NCBI RefSeq assembly: GCF_026210795.1
Contig: NC_089429.1
Location: forward strand, 6,481,001-6,545,000
Direction of reading: 5' to 3'
DNA: 64,000 bases
Source: Rhizophagus irregularis
Taxonomy: Eukaryota > Glomeromycota > Glomeromycetes > Glomerales > Glomeraceae
A program made the position numbers and the translations under genes. Positions 1-11,411 of the stretch are shown piece by piece. How positions within the stretch are numbered: position 1 is the stretch's first letter; each line of letters opens with the position of its first letter. The notes under the pieces were generated by a model. The model did no database searches. It had not been told where the DNA came from and was given only the letters and a program-made list of their open reading frames with translations.

Positions 1-425
1 CCGAACCAAGAATAGAACGTAATTCAATGTTACCTCTCAAGACGCGATTCTATATAATTATGTTTTTAATTGGCAAAATATTTTGATAAAAACCTATAAT
101 TTTTAATTTTGACGGTCATGAAAGATGACAAAGGCGCAGCCGTTTGGACAACTTTAGTCACGTGATCTTATAGGATTTTTCTTTCTGGATCCTGGGGATA
201 AGTTTCCTGAATCGCAAGTAAGATTTCACTTTTTTCTTTTCTGGTACCGGAGGTTTTCGAAACGTCGGGTAACCATATTTGATAAATATTTCTTGGTTGA
301 GAACTAACAAGTCAAAATCCCGAAGAATTAAAAGATTTATAATTATTATAATTAGTTTAATATTAACAATATATATTTTTTTGTATAAAAGGTAAATAAA
401 ATATTTTTCAACAAAGAGACGTAAT
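1..425. other. AT-rich intergenic DNA
   Basis: No coding region is visible. A CACGTG core lies at 159. The last 8 bases (418-425) are the left target-site duplication of the adjacent transposon. Confidence 0.6.
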
Positions 426-1069
426 TAGTGCTCCTACCGGGTCAAGTCGGGTCGGGTTTTGAGAATATATTCGACCCGACCTGAAGTGAAAAAGGAGGGA
501 CTCGTATATGTTCAGGTCACACAATTTTATAACCCGAAATCGACTTGACCCGAGTGTAGTTTAACCCGTATAACCCGGGTTCAAACTCGAATTTTTGGTT
601 AACCAATAATAAGAAAAATTGACCTACAAGATAATGACAATGATCATCATGTAGGTTGCACAACTTTTATCTATCGTATTTAAAGTTATATATTATTCAA
701 TTACATTTAATTTTAAACTTAAAAGAATTTACATTACATATGTATAATTAACTATTTAATTAAGATTAGAATTAAAATTCAAAATTTTATTAAATACATC
801 AATAGAAACTCAATAATACCTTTATTTCTGCCAGAATTTCAAGCACATGCTCTAATTGTTTTAATAAAGGTGCGAAAAAAAAAGATTTGGATAATCAAAT
901 GATTATTCGGGTTAAAACCCGGGTCAAGGAAATATATGACCCGACCCGTCGGGTCGGGTCATGCGGGTCATGCGGGTCACGAGTCACTCAAAATTACAAG
1001 TATCGACCCGATTTAAAAGTCGAGTCGGGTCAAAATAACCCGGGTTAACTCGGATTATTCGGAGCACTA
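426..1069. mobile_element. hAT-like MITE (644 bp, non-autonomous)
   Basis: The element begins TAGTGCTCC and ends GGAGCACTA, a perfect 9-bp terminal inverted repeat, and is flanked on both sides by the same 8 bp, GACGTAAT (418-425 and 1070-1077). An 8-bp duplication together with a YARNG-type terminus is the hallmark of the hAT superfamily. Internally both ends carry many copies of GGGTCGGGT/ACCCGACCC in both orientations, typical of the subterminal transposase-binding repeats of hAT elements. There is no transposase reading frame, so it must be mobilised in trans. The perfect duplication suggests a fairly recent insertion. Confidence 0.85.
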
Positions 1070-1077
1070 GACGTAAT

Positions 1078-3530
1078 ACGATCACGTGATATAGCTGATT
1101 ACGAAATTTTACGTAATTAAAACGCAGTGCGTCGTTGATATTTTATTGGAAGATCACATGTGTTGTACTTCATGATGGCACAGAACAGCAAAAAGAAAAT
1201 AGTATAGAATTTCGGTCATGCAAATTTGTGCGACAAATTTGCAATCAATATTTTTCCGAATGAATTTTTGAATAAGAGAAAATAGAAATAAAAAAAAATC
1301 AAAAATATTCATAAAAAATTACTTACATAATATATAATTTATATTTTAAGATGAATAAATATCGAAAAAAAAATTATTTTTTTAAAAACTCATTTTTAAA
1401 TATTTCACGTTAAGAAAAAAAAATACCACCAAATTTTGACAAAAAAAAAAAAAATTGGAATTTTCTTTTTTTCTTTTGTGCTTGTTACTTTGTCTAATTT
1501 GTTTATATTGATTATGGTTTAATTGTCATGATGCATGTAAAAATGAATAAATCGAATTCTGCAACAATCTTTCCTTTTTAAAAAAAACTATTGATATAAT
1601 TTTGATAAGTCCTTCCGTACAAATTCCGAATATAAATATAAATAAAAATTTATTAAATTTATTAGTCTGTAATACTTTAATTGCATATCTTTTATATCTT
1701 TTTAAACAAGTTTTTTTTTAAGACTCAATTTGGTTTATTATCAAATATAATATGCATAATTTTTTTTTTTTTACATCGGCCATTCAAAAGTTTTTTAAAG
1801 TCAGTTGAAAAAAAAAGATAAGGATGATATTACCAATAAAAATCATATTACTAGATTGTAAAACAATAAAAAAAACATACTTTACTTATTTTGGTACAAT
1901 TCAAATTTTTTGTTATCAATCACTTTTTCTAATTAATAATTGATTCATTACGTGAGAAAGATCTTTGATTCTTTTTTTTTTTAAGAAGAATTCTGTAAAT
2001 CATGTAACAATTGTAACATTACCTTATCTTTATCAAAAATTGGCGTTTTCCGTCATTCGAGAACGTGTTTACCAATAAAAATAAAATAAAATAAAATTAA
2101 AATAAAAAAGATAAAAAAGATAAAAGATAAAAAAAAAAAAAAAAAAAAATTTTTAAAGTTACTCCTATCGCATTGATCATTATTTGATGCCATTTAAATT
2201 ACTCATTTGTATTACCGTTATTTATTAAAATTATTTACGTTCTTTCACATTAAAAAAACAATTTATTATATTATAACAAATAAAATTTATATTTATTTTA
2301 TATAATTATTGACTTGAAATCAATTATAAACATAAAATGAATAAAAATATTTATAAAAAAAAGACAATTATTAAGGAATTCTATTGAATATTAAAGAATA
2401 TTTGATTTTTTTTTCAAAAAAAAAAAAAAAAAAAAAATTTCTTTTGTTCTCTTTCGATTGCCTTTTAAAGAAATTTTTTGTGTCACGAAACAAGTATCAT
2501 GTTATACAATGAAACATCTAAATGGAATTGATTGGATCACTACTGCGGTGATTGAAGATCATTCCAAAAAAATCCAGCCGATGTTTCCAGATTAGGATTA
2601 GTTTTATAAAACATCAATTTATCCATATATGATTTTAAATAAATATAACAAAATTTATCCTATTCATTGAAGTTATTAAGTATTATTTTATTCGCAATGC
2701 AATCTTCAGCCACAAAAACGTAAATAAAAAATGTAAATAAATAAACAGGATATTTTTTTTTTATTCCCACCCATGATTAGTAAATAAACCTTAAGCGTCC
2801 CAATTAAAAAAGGAAAATACGTACCTAATTGGTTTATTTTATGAAAAAGAAAAAATTAATAATTTATTACTTCTTATTAATAAAATAAATATTCAATCAT
2901 AAATTAGTAATAACGCGAACTTTAATCTTCGTGATACATTAATTGCAGTTTAATCCATTATAGGTTCTAATGACTTTGATTGTCCTATCTTGATAAAATA
3001 ATTTCTTTGGTAAGATATTCACGGAATGTAAAAGAAAAAAAATGAAAAAATATTCGTAATACAATTGGATACATTACCTGCAATTTTTTGATAATAATGA
3101 CACTATTTCGCATTCCCTTATCTCTTCTTATCTTTTTTATTAACCAAATTTATCATTTCATTAGATGTTTACAGGAGAAAAATTGTTTCATATTAATTCA
3201 TTCAATGATAAAATTGTTAAGTTATTGTTGTAATCCTATAATACTCTATAATAGATGAAATATTCTAAGTATTTATCTATTGAAATAGTTATAGTAAATA
3301 GGCCTTATAAAAAGTCTAAGATATTTTTTCTCAAAAAATTCAAAATTCGAAAAATCAAAAATATAATTGAAACAAAAATTATTATACAAATATAAAATTA
3401 TTTTCGCCCTAATTAATTTCTAAAATCATTAAATTTCAATAATATGATAATACTTTTTATAATACGCCTCTCCAGAGTTCTTTATTCTTTAAACTCTAAT
3501 ATTCTTAAACCATTTAAATTAAAATCAACC
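1078..3530. other. Gene-free AT-rich DNA
   Basis: I see no gene. Long A and T runs occur (around 2130-2150 and 2417-2437) with simple AAAT/AAAAG stretches around 2080-2150. No terminal repeats or recognisable protein fragment were found. Confidence 0.55.
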
Positions 3531-3572
3531 TTATATTAGATGGAAAAAAAATATAGAATTTTGGAACTAATA

Positions 3573-3640
3573 CTGCCAAATTGTTTCTCTGAGTGGATGT
3601 CCACCAATGGCTATATATATTCAGAGAAACAATTTGGCAG
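3573..3640. repeat. Perfect 20-bp inverted repeat with nested hairpin
   Basis: CTGCCAAATTGTTTCTCTGA at 3573-3592 is repeated as its exact reverse complement at 3621-3640. The 28-base loop itself contains the self-complementary GTGGATGTCCAC. It resembles a very short palindromic MITE, but no convincing target-site duplication flanks it. Confidence 0.7.
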
Positions 3641-3740
3641 GAAATCATCGCGCTGCTTCTGGAGTTACGAAGCAAATATTTGCTTATTAAAATATTTGGA
3701 ACGAAATAAAAACAAAATTAGACACCTTAATGACTATAGT

Positions 3741-3789
3741 CGTTTTTCGGTGAATGACTAGTCGTTTTTCGGTCATTCACCGAAAAACG
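3741..3789. repeat. Perfect 18-bp inverted repeat
   Basis: CGTTTTTCGGTGAATGAC at 3741-3758 returns as its exact reverse complement at 3772-3789. The 13-base loop repeats the start of the arm (TCGTTTTTCG), so the site has both direct and inverted symmetry. Confidence 0.7.
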
Positions 3790-4028
3790 ATAAGCAACAA
3801 TATAATGTAAGTTATTTCTTTGTTTTTAAAAAATGTATATTTATAAAAATGAAAATTTTTTGATTTCTGATGGGCCAATCGTTTTATTTAGAAGGGTATT
3901 TCTAATGGACAGTACAAAGTCCATAATAAAAAGCATTCTTGGCTTGTAGCATGTCTTTAAATTGCCATGAGTGTTGCGGGCCAAACTAATTTTTGAATTT
4001 GGCAAAATGTCTAATTTTCGTTTTCACC

Positions 4029-4145
4029 TTTCCCTTTCGTTTTCCCGTTCCCTTTCGTTTTCTCCTTTCGTTTTCCCGTTCCCTTTCATTTTCCCGTTCC
4101 CTTTCGTTTTCCCCGTTCCCTTTCCCTTTCGTTTCCCCGTTCCTT
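4029..4145. repeat. CCCTTTCGTTTTC simple repeat
   Basis: A polypyrimidine microsatellite built from CCCTTTCGTTTTCCCGTT-like units. It creates artificial open frames on both strands rich in Phe/Pro or Lys/Gly, which I do not regard as genes. Confidence 0.8.
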
Positions 4146-4853
4146 TAAACTTCAGTTTCAACAATTTTTTTATTATAGTTTCGTAATTACATATAATTTT
4201 ATAGTTAGATTTTACCAATTTATTATTAAGTTTTTAGTATATAGTTTGTTTTTTTTTTATTGTCAAAAAACAGCATTGTTCCTATTATAATAAATAATTG
4301 ATAGTTAATATTGTTTCCTTCATCTGATTAAAGTTATATTATTTTTTGCCATAATTGAATACGTTGTTCTTTCAAAATACTGATTTTTACAAATAAATTA
4401 TATTTTTGACGCATTACGATATTTAGATTAAATATCACCTATATAAAATTTTACAGGTAAAATAAATGCTATATGTTAATAGCTTATTGAGTTTATGAAA
4501 CAATGAATGCATGATCTTGGACGTCTGCGCAGTTCGGTGATTGGGAATCAAATTTGATCGGTCAATAAAAATGCTCGGGCACGTGATTTTGTGTGTTGGC
4601 TCAAATGATGCTTTGCCACAAAATATTTTTTTTTTTTGTGTAAAAACGGAATTCTCTTTATTGACTATTTCAAAGCTGGAAATGAAGGTCACGTGATTTT
4701 TTCGTGTCTTTTGATGGGTTGACCATATCTTTCATATACATCAATTGAAAAAGCAATTCTCAAAAAATCCATAACTTCCGTTGAAATAGGCAGCGCCGGA
4801 CAAAATAACTTTAACTCTACCACCAAGTCTAGTTCTAATTGGAGCGAAAAGTA

Positions 4854-5039
4854 CAGTTCACCCTCGCTATAGTGAATTTTTATACAGTGAATAATTTGCT
4901 ATAGTAAAGAAAAGCTCAGGTACGGATTTTCTATATAAATAATAATTCTTAATACAGTTCACCTTCGCTATAGTGAATCCCTTACTATAGTGAATCTTAA
5001 CCTTCAGCCCATGAGCTTCACTATAGCGAGGGTGAACTG
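4854..5039. mobile_element. pogo/Tc1-mariner-like MITE (186 bp)
   Basis: The termini are a perfect 23-bp inverted repeat starting CAGTTCACCCTCGCTATAG (4854-4876 and 5017-5039), flanked by TA on both sides (4852-4853 and 5040-5041). CAG termini with a TA duplication and the CTATAGTGA motif fit pogo-type elements. A further copy of the terminal sequence lies inside, near 4955-4980, so the element seems to contain an internal terminal-repeat duplication. No transposase is present. Confidence 0.82.
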
Positions 5040-5053
5040 TACACGGTCCCACA

Positions 5054-5287
5054 AGGACCCAGAAATATATATATAGGGGTCAGGTGATGAAAAAAATTTT
5101 TTACTATGAGCTGTACGCATTTTTTCAGGGCCGGAATTATGATAATGCCAGTCGGTTACTATAATAGGAAATAAAAGTCTGACTGGCATTATCAAAAATT
5201 ATCTAAAAAAGGAAAGATTTTCATGACTTTTTTAGTTCAAAATACGCAAACTCAAACCTGACCCTTTTATATATATTTCTGGGTCCT
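5054..5287. mobile_element. MITE with 32-bp TIR and 8-bp TSD (234 bp)
   Basis: The ends AGGACCCAGAAATATATA... and its complement form an inverted repeat of about 32 bp with two mismatches. The flanks are an exact 8-bp duplication GTCCCACA (5046-5053 and 5288-5295). The interior holds another inverted repeat, GATAATGCCAGTC against GACTGGCATTATC (about 5138-5190). The 8-bp duplication points to hAT or a related superfamily, though the terminus is not the usual hAT consensus. It starts only a few bases after the pogo-like MITE ends. Confidence 0.8.
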
Positions 5288-5748
5288 GTCCCACATCCAA
5301 TGATCATAACATGAACAAATCTTTTACCATCACCATTCACATGAACCATTTGTGAAAGATGTACTTGGAAATTCCATGCCAGATTTTTATAAAATGAAAA
5401 ATGCTTATAATAATAGTATGACAATTTATTTTTAGAAAAAGTTCTTTTACTGCAAAAAAATTTCTTTTATTTAATTTACTAATTTTTAATATTTATTTAT
5501 AACTTCGATAATATTAATTTACAAATTCTTTAATATTTAGATAACACAATCGTTACGATCTTAATAATTAATTTTGTAAGGTCCGATGCAAACCAGATGA
5601 CGATCATGTTACTGCATAGACGAATCACTTTACGATAAATATGCAAATCAGTCACGATTTGGTTTCGATTTGAAAAGTTTCTGCAAAGTAGGATATATCT
5701 CAAATCTTCAAGAATAATCTTTTTTACACCATTTTAATAATATTTCCT

Positions 5749-7194
5749 CTAAATAAAAACAAATTGTAACTCTTCCATATACCTTTCTGCCATCCAAGCA
5801 TGATCATCCGTCCATAACGATTCATCAAAAACAAGGGTAAATTTAATTGGTGAACTAATTTTAGATTTCCAATCTTCAATAAATAATTCTAATTCTTCCA
5901 ATGAAAAAATCCAATCTTCTCTAAACGTGATTTCATGTAAAGTTGTAGGTACCGTTTGATTCATTACTTTTAATAATTCATCCCCATCGGATGGTATATT
6001 ACTATTAGCATTTGTTGAAAAAGTTACTTTTTCTAATTGTGTGCAATTTAAAAAGATCTTGAACATTTCACCTAAGTTTCTGTTGTCAATATCCATAGCT
6101 AAAAATTTTAACTTTGGGCAATATATTGATATCGCCTTAATTAATTGTTTATTATCAGTTTTATAATCTCTAGATCCAGGTGGACATAAACATATATTAA
6201 TTTCTGAAATGTCTTTACCAGACTTTTCAATTATTAAACGTATAATACTAATTGGCAAATATAATGTTTCAAGGTATTGTAGGTTCGGAAAAGAGGCCGT
6301 GCTTAAGTTGTGTTCCCATTCATCCCACTTTGCACTTCTATATGATTCACCACATATATTATTAAGAACTAAATGTTGTATATTTTCTAATGACGGAATA
6401 ACTATAGGTGAAATTAATGTAACATTGAATCGTATTGAAATTTTTTTTAATGTCACAGCCTTTTCTTTAATCACATCGCTTAGTAAATTGTATTGCCCTT
6501 CTTCCTCATCAAAAGCTAGACATAATGATTGCAGATTTTTTTGTATTTTAATGAATAAGGCTAAGTCTAGAGTATCCTTTTGACAATCGCGTACATCCAA
6601 GTCTCTTAAGTCTTGGCAAATCTTGCCAAGTTCAGTTAATGAAGTATTTGAATTAATAAATTTTTCATGATGAATTTTAAGGGAATGTAAGTTTGAAAAA
6701 ATTCTTTTGGCATTTGGAAATAAAGTTAATTTCTCCTTGGTACACCAATGGAAATCCTTTACATTCCTACATTTAGTAAAACTTAATTTGTAAAGTTCAC
6801 GCTCCAATATTTTTTTTTTGTATTTAGAATCCTCGACTTCATCATTTATTGTTAATTTTACCATATCTTCAATACATGCTGGCGTGAAAAGGGCGATATA
6901 ATTCATGTATTCGAGCATTGGTCCTTTTGGAAATTTATTTAAAGGTAATACAATCTTATTTTGTGGCAAAGGATCTTCCGGATTGTTTGGTAAAAAGTGG
7001 GCGATAACGTTATAGTATTTTTCACGTGATTCTTTTTTGTATTTGTAAGGACATTGGTAACTATTTTTCCATAGCAAAGGCATAGCTAATTCACACCAGG
7101 TTTTATTTACTAAACTACATGAATGCAAAGAATCAAGATCACCAAGTAATTCAGTAAAAATCAATACGAGAACATCTTTTACGAGGAATTCCAT
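5749..7194 (-). CDS. F-box/LRR-like protein (paralogue 1)
   Basis: An intact 481-residue protein. Residues about 1-45 form an F-box: a hydrophobic start (VLVLIFTELLGDLDSLHSCS) followed by LVNKTWCELAMPLLWKN, with the conserved Leu-Val-Asn and Trp residues. The rest is a series of degenerate leucine-rich repeats (for example LRDLDVRDC, LKFLAMDID, LEKVTFSTN). F-box proteins recruit substrates to SCF (Skp1-Cullin) ubiquitin ligases through the F-box, with the LRRs binding the substrate; the substrate here is unknown. No intron is needed. Start chosen at the Met just before the F-box. It is clearly paralogous to the gene at 13913-15361: both carry YNVIAHFLPNNP, NDEVEDSKYKKKILE-type and CPKL motifs in the same order, and their promoters align as an inverted repeat. 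An open frame antisense to it at 6209-6583 is a shadow. Confidence 0.9.
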   Translation of the reverse strand: MEFLVKDVLVLIFTELLGDLDSLHSCSLVNKTWCELAMPLLWKNSYQCPYKYKKESREKYYNVIAHFLPNNPEDPLPQNKIVLPLNKFPKGPMLEYMNYIALFTPACIEDMVKLTINDEVEDSKYKKKILERELYKLSFTKCRNVKDFHWCTKEKLTLFPNAKRIFSNLHSLKIHHEKFINSNTSLTELGKICQDLRDLDVRDCQKDTLDLALFIKIQKNLQSLCLAFDEEEGQYNLLSDVIKEKAVTLKKISIRFNVTLISPIVIPSLENIQHLVLNNICGESYRSAKWDEWEHNLSTASFPNLQYLETLYLPISIIRLIIEKSGKDISEINICLCPPGSRDYKTDNKQLIKAISIYCPKLKFLAMDIDNRNLGEMFKIFLNCTQLEKVTFSTNANSNIPSDGDELLKVMNQTVPTTLHEITFREDWIFSLEELELFIEDWKSKISSPIKFTLVFDESLWTDDHAWMAERYMEELQFVFI

Positions 7195-9240
7195 ATTGTT
7201 AAAAGTGATAAATGTAATTATAAATTATTAAAAAGTGCTCTTTACGAGAAGAAAATTTGAAAATTGAAAAGATAAAGTTAAAAATTAAAAATGCTGGATG
7301 ATTATATCAAGAATAAATTAAACTGTTGGTATGAAAGATAAAATAGTTGAAAGATATGAATGCATATTTATATAAAAATTTGTCATATGTGTTTAGTCTA
7401 ATTAATAATGTCTGATGAAATAGGGGTTCAATTTCAATTGTTCGAATCAATAAAACAATCATTAAAAATTTCTTCCATTTAAGATAATATTGAAAGTGTA
7501 GCATTTTTTGTATAACATTTATATCGTTGAAACTTAATAATATCATGAAAATTTTGGAACACAAGAATGCCCCAATTAAATGTAATAAAATGATTTCTAT
7601 TAAAAATCAATAAGTTTTATTTTGGAAATAAAATAAAAAAGTTTTAAAATCAATAAGTTTTAATTCGGAGATAAAATAACGAATGTTTCATTTAACTATG
7701 CGATACTGAAATACGGGGTACGAAAAATTAATGTAATCTCCGACCCAAGTGTATTATAGTAACAAAATAAGTAATTTCATAAATTTTCACTTCATTGTTT
7801 CCAAATCTAGAAGACTAGAACCATTTCTTTATGACGAAACAACGAAACATAAATGACAAAATGTGTATCACATAACAATACGTATCACACGATCCACATT
7901 TTACGTAAGCTTAACTTACCGCAGAAAAATGACACACGTTATGTAATTTTATACTGATCATTTCTAAAAATGTACGTTTTATTTTACGAAAATGGGAACG
8001 TGTATTATTAAAAATTTTTAATATAAACGTGTAGCATCGTAGGTATACTTCTACGTGTTTAGTTGTATACTTAGATTTTTTGTATGATTCGTTGCCACCG
8101 AGTTTTTTTGTGAACTCACTGGCCTATTATCTACAAAATTAATAAAAATCGTCCTTGTGACGTCATTAGCTCCACAAAAAAAAAAAAAAAAAAAAAAATT
8201 TTTAATAATTAGTAAAATTATACAGAAATCAGATCAAAAATTATTATTGCAATATGACCATAAAAGTATTACTACTATTTGGAAAATGTTTTCTTTGAAT
8301 TTAATAATATTTCGTAAATTCATCTGACGATTTTTATTAAATAGTCTGCACGCGTTACATGTTTTTTTCCGCTGAGTATATGTATTTAAACTACCAGAAC
8401 ATGTTTTAGAGTAATCTTTTTGACGTCATTCATTTTTATTTTATTTTTTATTTTATTTTTAAACTTGTTTAATGCGCTTTATTAAATGTAAAAGGGTGAC
8501 ACAAATGTATCACTCATAACCAATTACATTATCGTAAGCCCACCAAAACACCTCTTCAAAGAGCGATGCGTAAAGAACAAAAGATTCATTTTTTATTAAG
8601 ATGAAAATATTGGTATTGACATATTAACTCATATTTTAGAAATTACGTGAACGTGAACATTTTTCTGCGGTGATAGGCTAATAATAATCTTGCGAAATGA
8701 CAAAAATATATAAAATTTATAATATATTTTTTTTTGTACTCATATTATTATACATTACGATGAAACGAATTGTTCTAGATAGTATAGAAAATTTATTTGC
8801 ATTACAATGACTAAAGGATAAAACAAATAAAGTAAACAAAATAATACAATTTGTAAAATTGTTTGATTTTATTATTTATTAAAAACCACGAATTGCAAGA
8901 TGCATGCTAGATTTCACGCAACCTTATTGTTTCATCTCATGAATTTAATTTTAGCAAATTAAATGAGTAAGATAAGTAAATACATGCAGATTTATTACCC
9001 AATTTTAGATCACTGGCTAAAGTTTTGTCACCCATGGTTTTAGGATTGTCTGTTTGAAGTTTAATTTTAGGTTTGTGTAAATGTAATTTTATTGATTGAC
9101 TGAAGCGAAGCGTGGGGACCTATGCAATATGATGATCATGGTTTCCGTCAGTTCGCAATACACAATTCATATCAAGCATGTTCTCTGTAATGTTTAACTT
9201 TGCCGTGAGAAAAATATTATACTATTAATTTTGAACTTAT
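5749..9240 (-). repeat. Left arm of F-box inverted duplication
   Basis: This arm comprises the minus-strand F-box gene plus about 2 kb upstream of it. Its reverse complement aligns in order with 12360-15361. Anchors include TTCTCGTAAAGAGC versus TTCTCGTAGGCGC just before the start codons, a matching block around 7690-7800 and 12890-13010 (TTGGAAACAATGAA...AATACACT), CCATGGGTGA near 9034 and 12551, and GAACATGCTTGATATG versus GAACGTGATTGATATG near 9180 and 12424. The divergence is substantial, so the event is old. Confidence 0.8.
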
Positions 9241-9571
9241 TTAAAATATTATCTATGTTTAAATTTTTTTTTTTGTGATTTATAAATTTAAATATTTTAT
9301 TGCTTATTTTGCAATTTGTTATCAAGGGTTTTTACAGTTTAAAAATTACAAAAGACTGTGGTCTTTTTCAATTTAAAGTTTCTGATGCTGAAACTCTTTT
9401 GAATATGGGATAGAATTATGTTACATGAATGTGTTTCAGTTTCATATTGTGCATGACTTTGAATGACTGATATAGTAAATAGATTGATTCGCCAAATCTT
9501 TGACTGCGGGCATTTGAATTTTAAATAACAAAAGGAGAAAATTATAAGAAAAATAAATTAAGAAACAAAAG
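7195..9571. other. F-box upstream region, no further gene
   Basis: This is the upstream part of the left duplication arm up to about 9240, then unassigned AT-rich DNA. Small open frames such as 7307-7564 lack counterparts in the other arm and I do not call them. A T/A homopolymer lies at about 8176-8202. Confidence 0.5.
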
Positions 9572-10128
9572 ATGGGAGTAACTGACTCTACAGAGGATGT
9601 AAGTACACTGGAAGGTCAAGATAGAAGTGAAAAAATACAAATATTGGAACAAGCGGGCTTAAAACGGGAAACAACGGACGAAGACGTAGCGAAGTTTTTA
9701 GCGTTAGAAAGACACCAGGAGAAGCTTCGTCAACTATTCATTTATAAACTTTCCGCAGCATTAAATAAGCCGACTATGCGAAATGTTTCGGAAAAAAAGG
9801 CTGATGTAATTAAGCAACAATTTTTAAAGCAAGAAGAACAGTTAAAAATAAAGTTCGAACAGCAACAAGAATAAAGAGAACGTACGTTGAAACACGAAAT
9901 ACATGGGTTGTTAAATATAGTTGGAAATAGTTCGGCAGCAAGTCTTACATGAGTATAAATGAAACATCTCACGTAGAAGAGACTTTGAAATCAGAACAGG
10001 GAAGTAATATGGATAATTCTTCTGATTGCTGCGCCGCTTTTGATAGTAGCGAAAGTACTGCTTCGACAGAAAGATCGGCAACTAGGCACATGACCATATC
10101 GGATAATCTTTTTATGAGTTGTAATTAA
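9572..10128 (+). pseudogene. Broken charged coiled-coil ORF
   Basis: A Met-initiated frame (9572-9874, 100 residues) is highly charged and predicted helical: Glu/Lys/Gln-rich, with FLKQEEQLKIKFEQQQE at its end, suggesting a coiled coil. After the stop at 9872 the same frame stays open to about 9950 (RERTLKHEIHGLLNIVG), then coding continues in another frame from 9949 to 10128 (59 residues, ending in a Ser/Asp/Glu-rich stretch). This reads as one longer protein broken by a nonsense change and a frameshift. The family is not identified. Its position just upstream of LINE ORF1-like sequence raises the possibility that it belongs to a mobile element. Confidence 0.45.
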
Positions 10129-10199
10129 GGTCACGTGCTCGAACGTCGAGTTTAACATCAAAGCAACAGTAAACGTGAGTTAACTATGAAGATCCGGCC

Positions 10200-10784
10200 T
10201 GGACAACGGATTTAGGGAGGATACTAGTACGATGGTTTTCTGCAAAGTGGACCCTCAACCTCAAAGAAAGAAAACAACGCGAGAAATTCCAAGCTACGAT
10301 ACATAAACTTCCAGATTCTATGTCGTTAGCAACGTTATGGACTGACCATCGCACACACTCTTTCCTTTCACAGATTAAAGGATTGAAAAGTTTCAGAATT
10401 ATACAAACTGCAAGAGGGGAACGGAAGTTGATTGGATATTTCGAAAAGTGGGAAGATATGCGGAACGCATTAAACACCAACTTGGGGAAGATTCTTCCCT
10501 GAAACCCTCCCCAACGCAAATCAAAAGATCAAAGGATTCTAAATCCAACAAGCATCACACAACCAGCCCAAGAATCCGACAGGCTGATAAAAATCAGGTC
10601 ACAAACCTCGTCCATGATTCATCCCGCAAATACCTAATGAGGTGCATCAGGCTGACATTTTGTATGTGCCTTATGATAAAGTGGGACGCTTCAAGAAGAA
10701 TCAGAAAAGACGAAGTCCAAAAATCCAGAGAAGCAAAAGAAGGAGCACCGTTATACACTTTCGTGTTCGCTCTAATTAAGTAAT
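10200..10784 (+). mobile_element. LINE ORF1-like fragment
   Basis: The frame through 10320-10502 is open upstream to about 10221 without a Met and reads VRWFSAKWTLNLKERKQRE then KLPDSMSLATLW and IKGLKSFRIIQTARGERKL, ending GYFEKWEDM. I recognise this pattern from the first-ORF (nucleic-acid-binding) protein of non-LTR retrotransposons common in Rhizophagus genomes; this is from memory, not a search. After the stop at 10500 a different frame (from 10448) carries a Lys/Ser/Thr-rich tail, so a frameshift is likely. With the endonuclease-like sequence further downstream it probably forms one decayed LINE. Confidence 0.55.
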
Positions 10785-11411
10785 TTGTGACGCAATTAAA
10801 TTATAAATTAGTAAACGCACATATATACATTATTTTATTGATATTAAATCAACAAATACCTTGACGAACTTGTATATATCCATATACTACATCTTGTATT
10901 TAATATCCATATACTACGTCTTATATTAATATCCATATATCTTGTATTAATATCCAGTCCCGAAAAGCCTCACGATCAAAGATCTTAGCGGAAATTTAGA
11001 GACTTTGCGTAAACTAATTTAATTTTACCCCACTGGGGTTTTTTCATTTTATTGGTTTAGATTTCAGAATATGGGAACTGTTTTAAAATTGAGATTTTTA
11101 TTACATTATACTTTTTGATATGACTAGATTAAAATACAATAACTTAAATTTAATCATTTACCTTGATTTGCTAGATCAGACCCCAATTATGTGTTTCATT
11201 TTATTTTTTCTTTTATTTCGTTATTGCCCTTTTACCTTTTATTTTTATTTTTTCTTTTTGAAAGGGTGGTGCTGTTTTTTTAATTATAGTGCCGCGACTT
11301 GATATACGGTTCTTTTTTAATTACCTTAGACCTACTAAATGTTTGTCCTTGTAATTATTACCGTTACTTTGTTCACGTGAATTCTAAAAATAAAAATAAT
11401 AAATAAAATAA
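10785..11411. other. Non-coding spacer inside LINE remnant
   Basis: No gene is recognisable. It contains a short repeated phrase, AATATCCATATAC/TATCTTGTATTAATATCC, at about 10870-10960, and a T-rich open frame at 11120-11302 that is low complexity. Confidence 0.4.

Noticed and set aside
3971-4218. Pro/Phe-rich and Lys/Gly-rich frames on both strands
   Set aside because: They are translations of a polypyrimidine simple repeat.
6209-6583. 124-codon plus-strand frame inside the first F-box gene
   Set aside because: It is antisense to an intact, paralogue-supported gene and has no domain.
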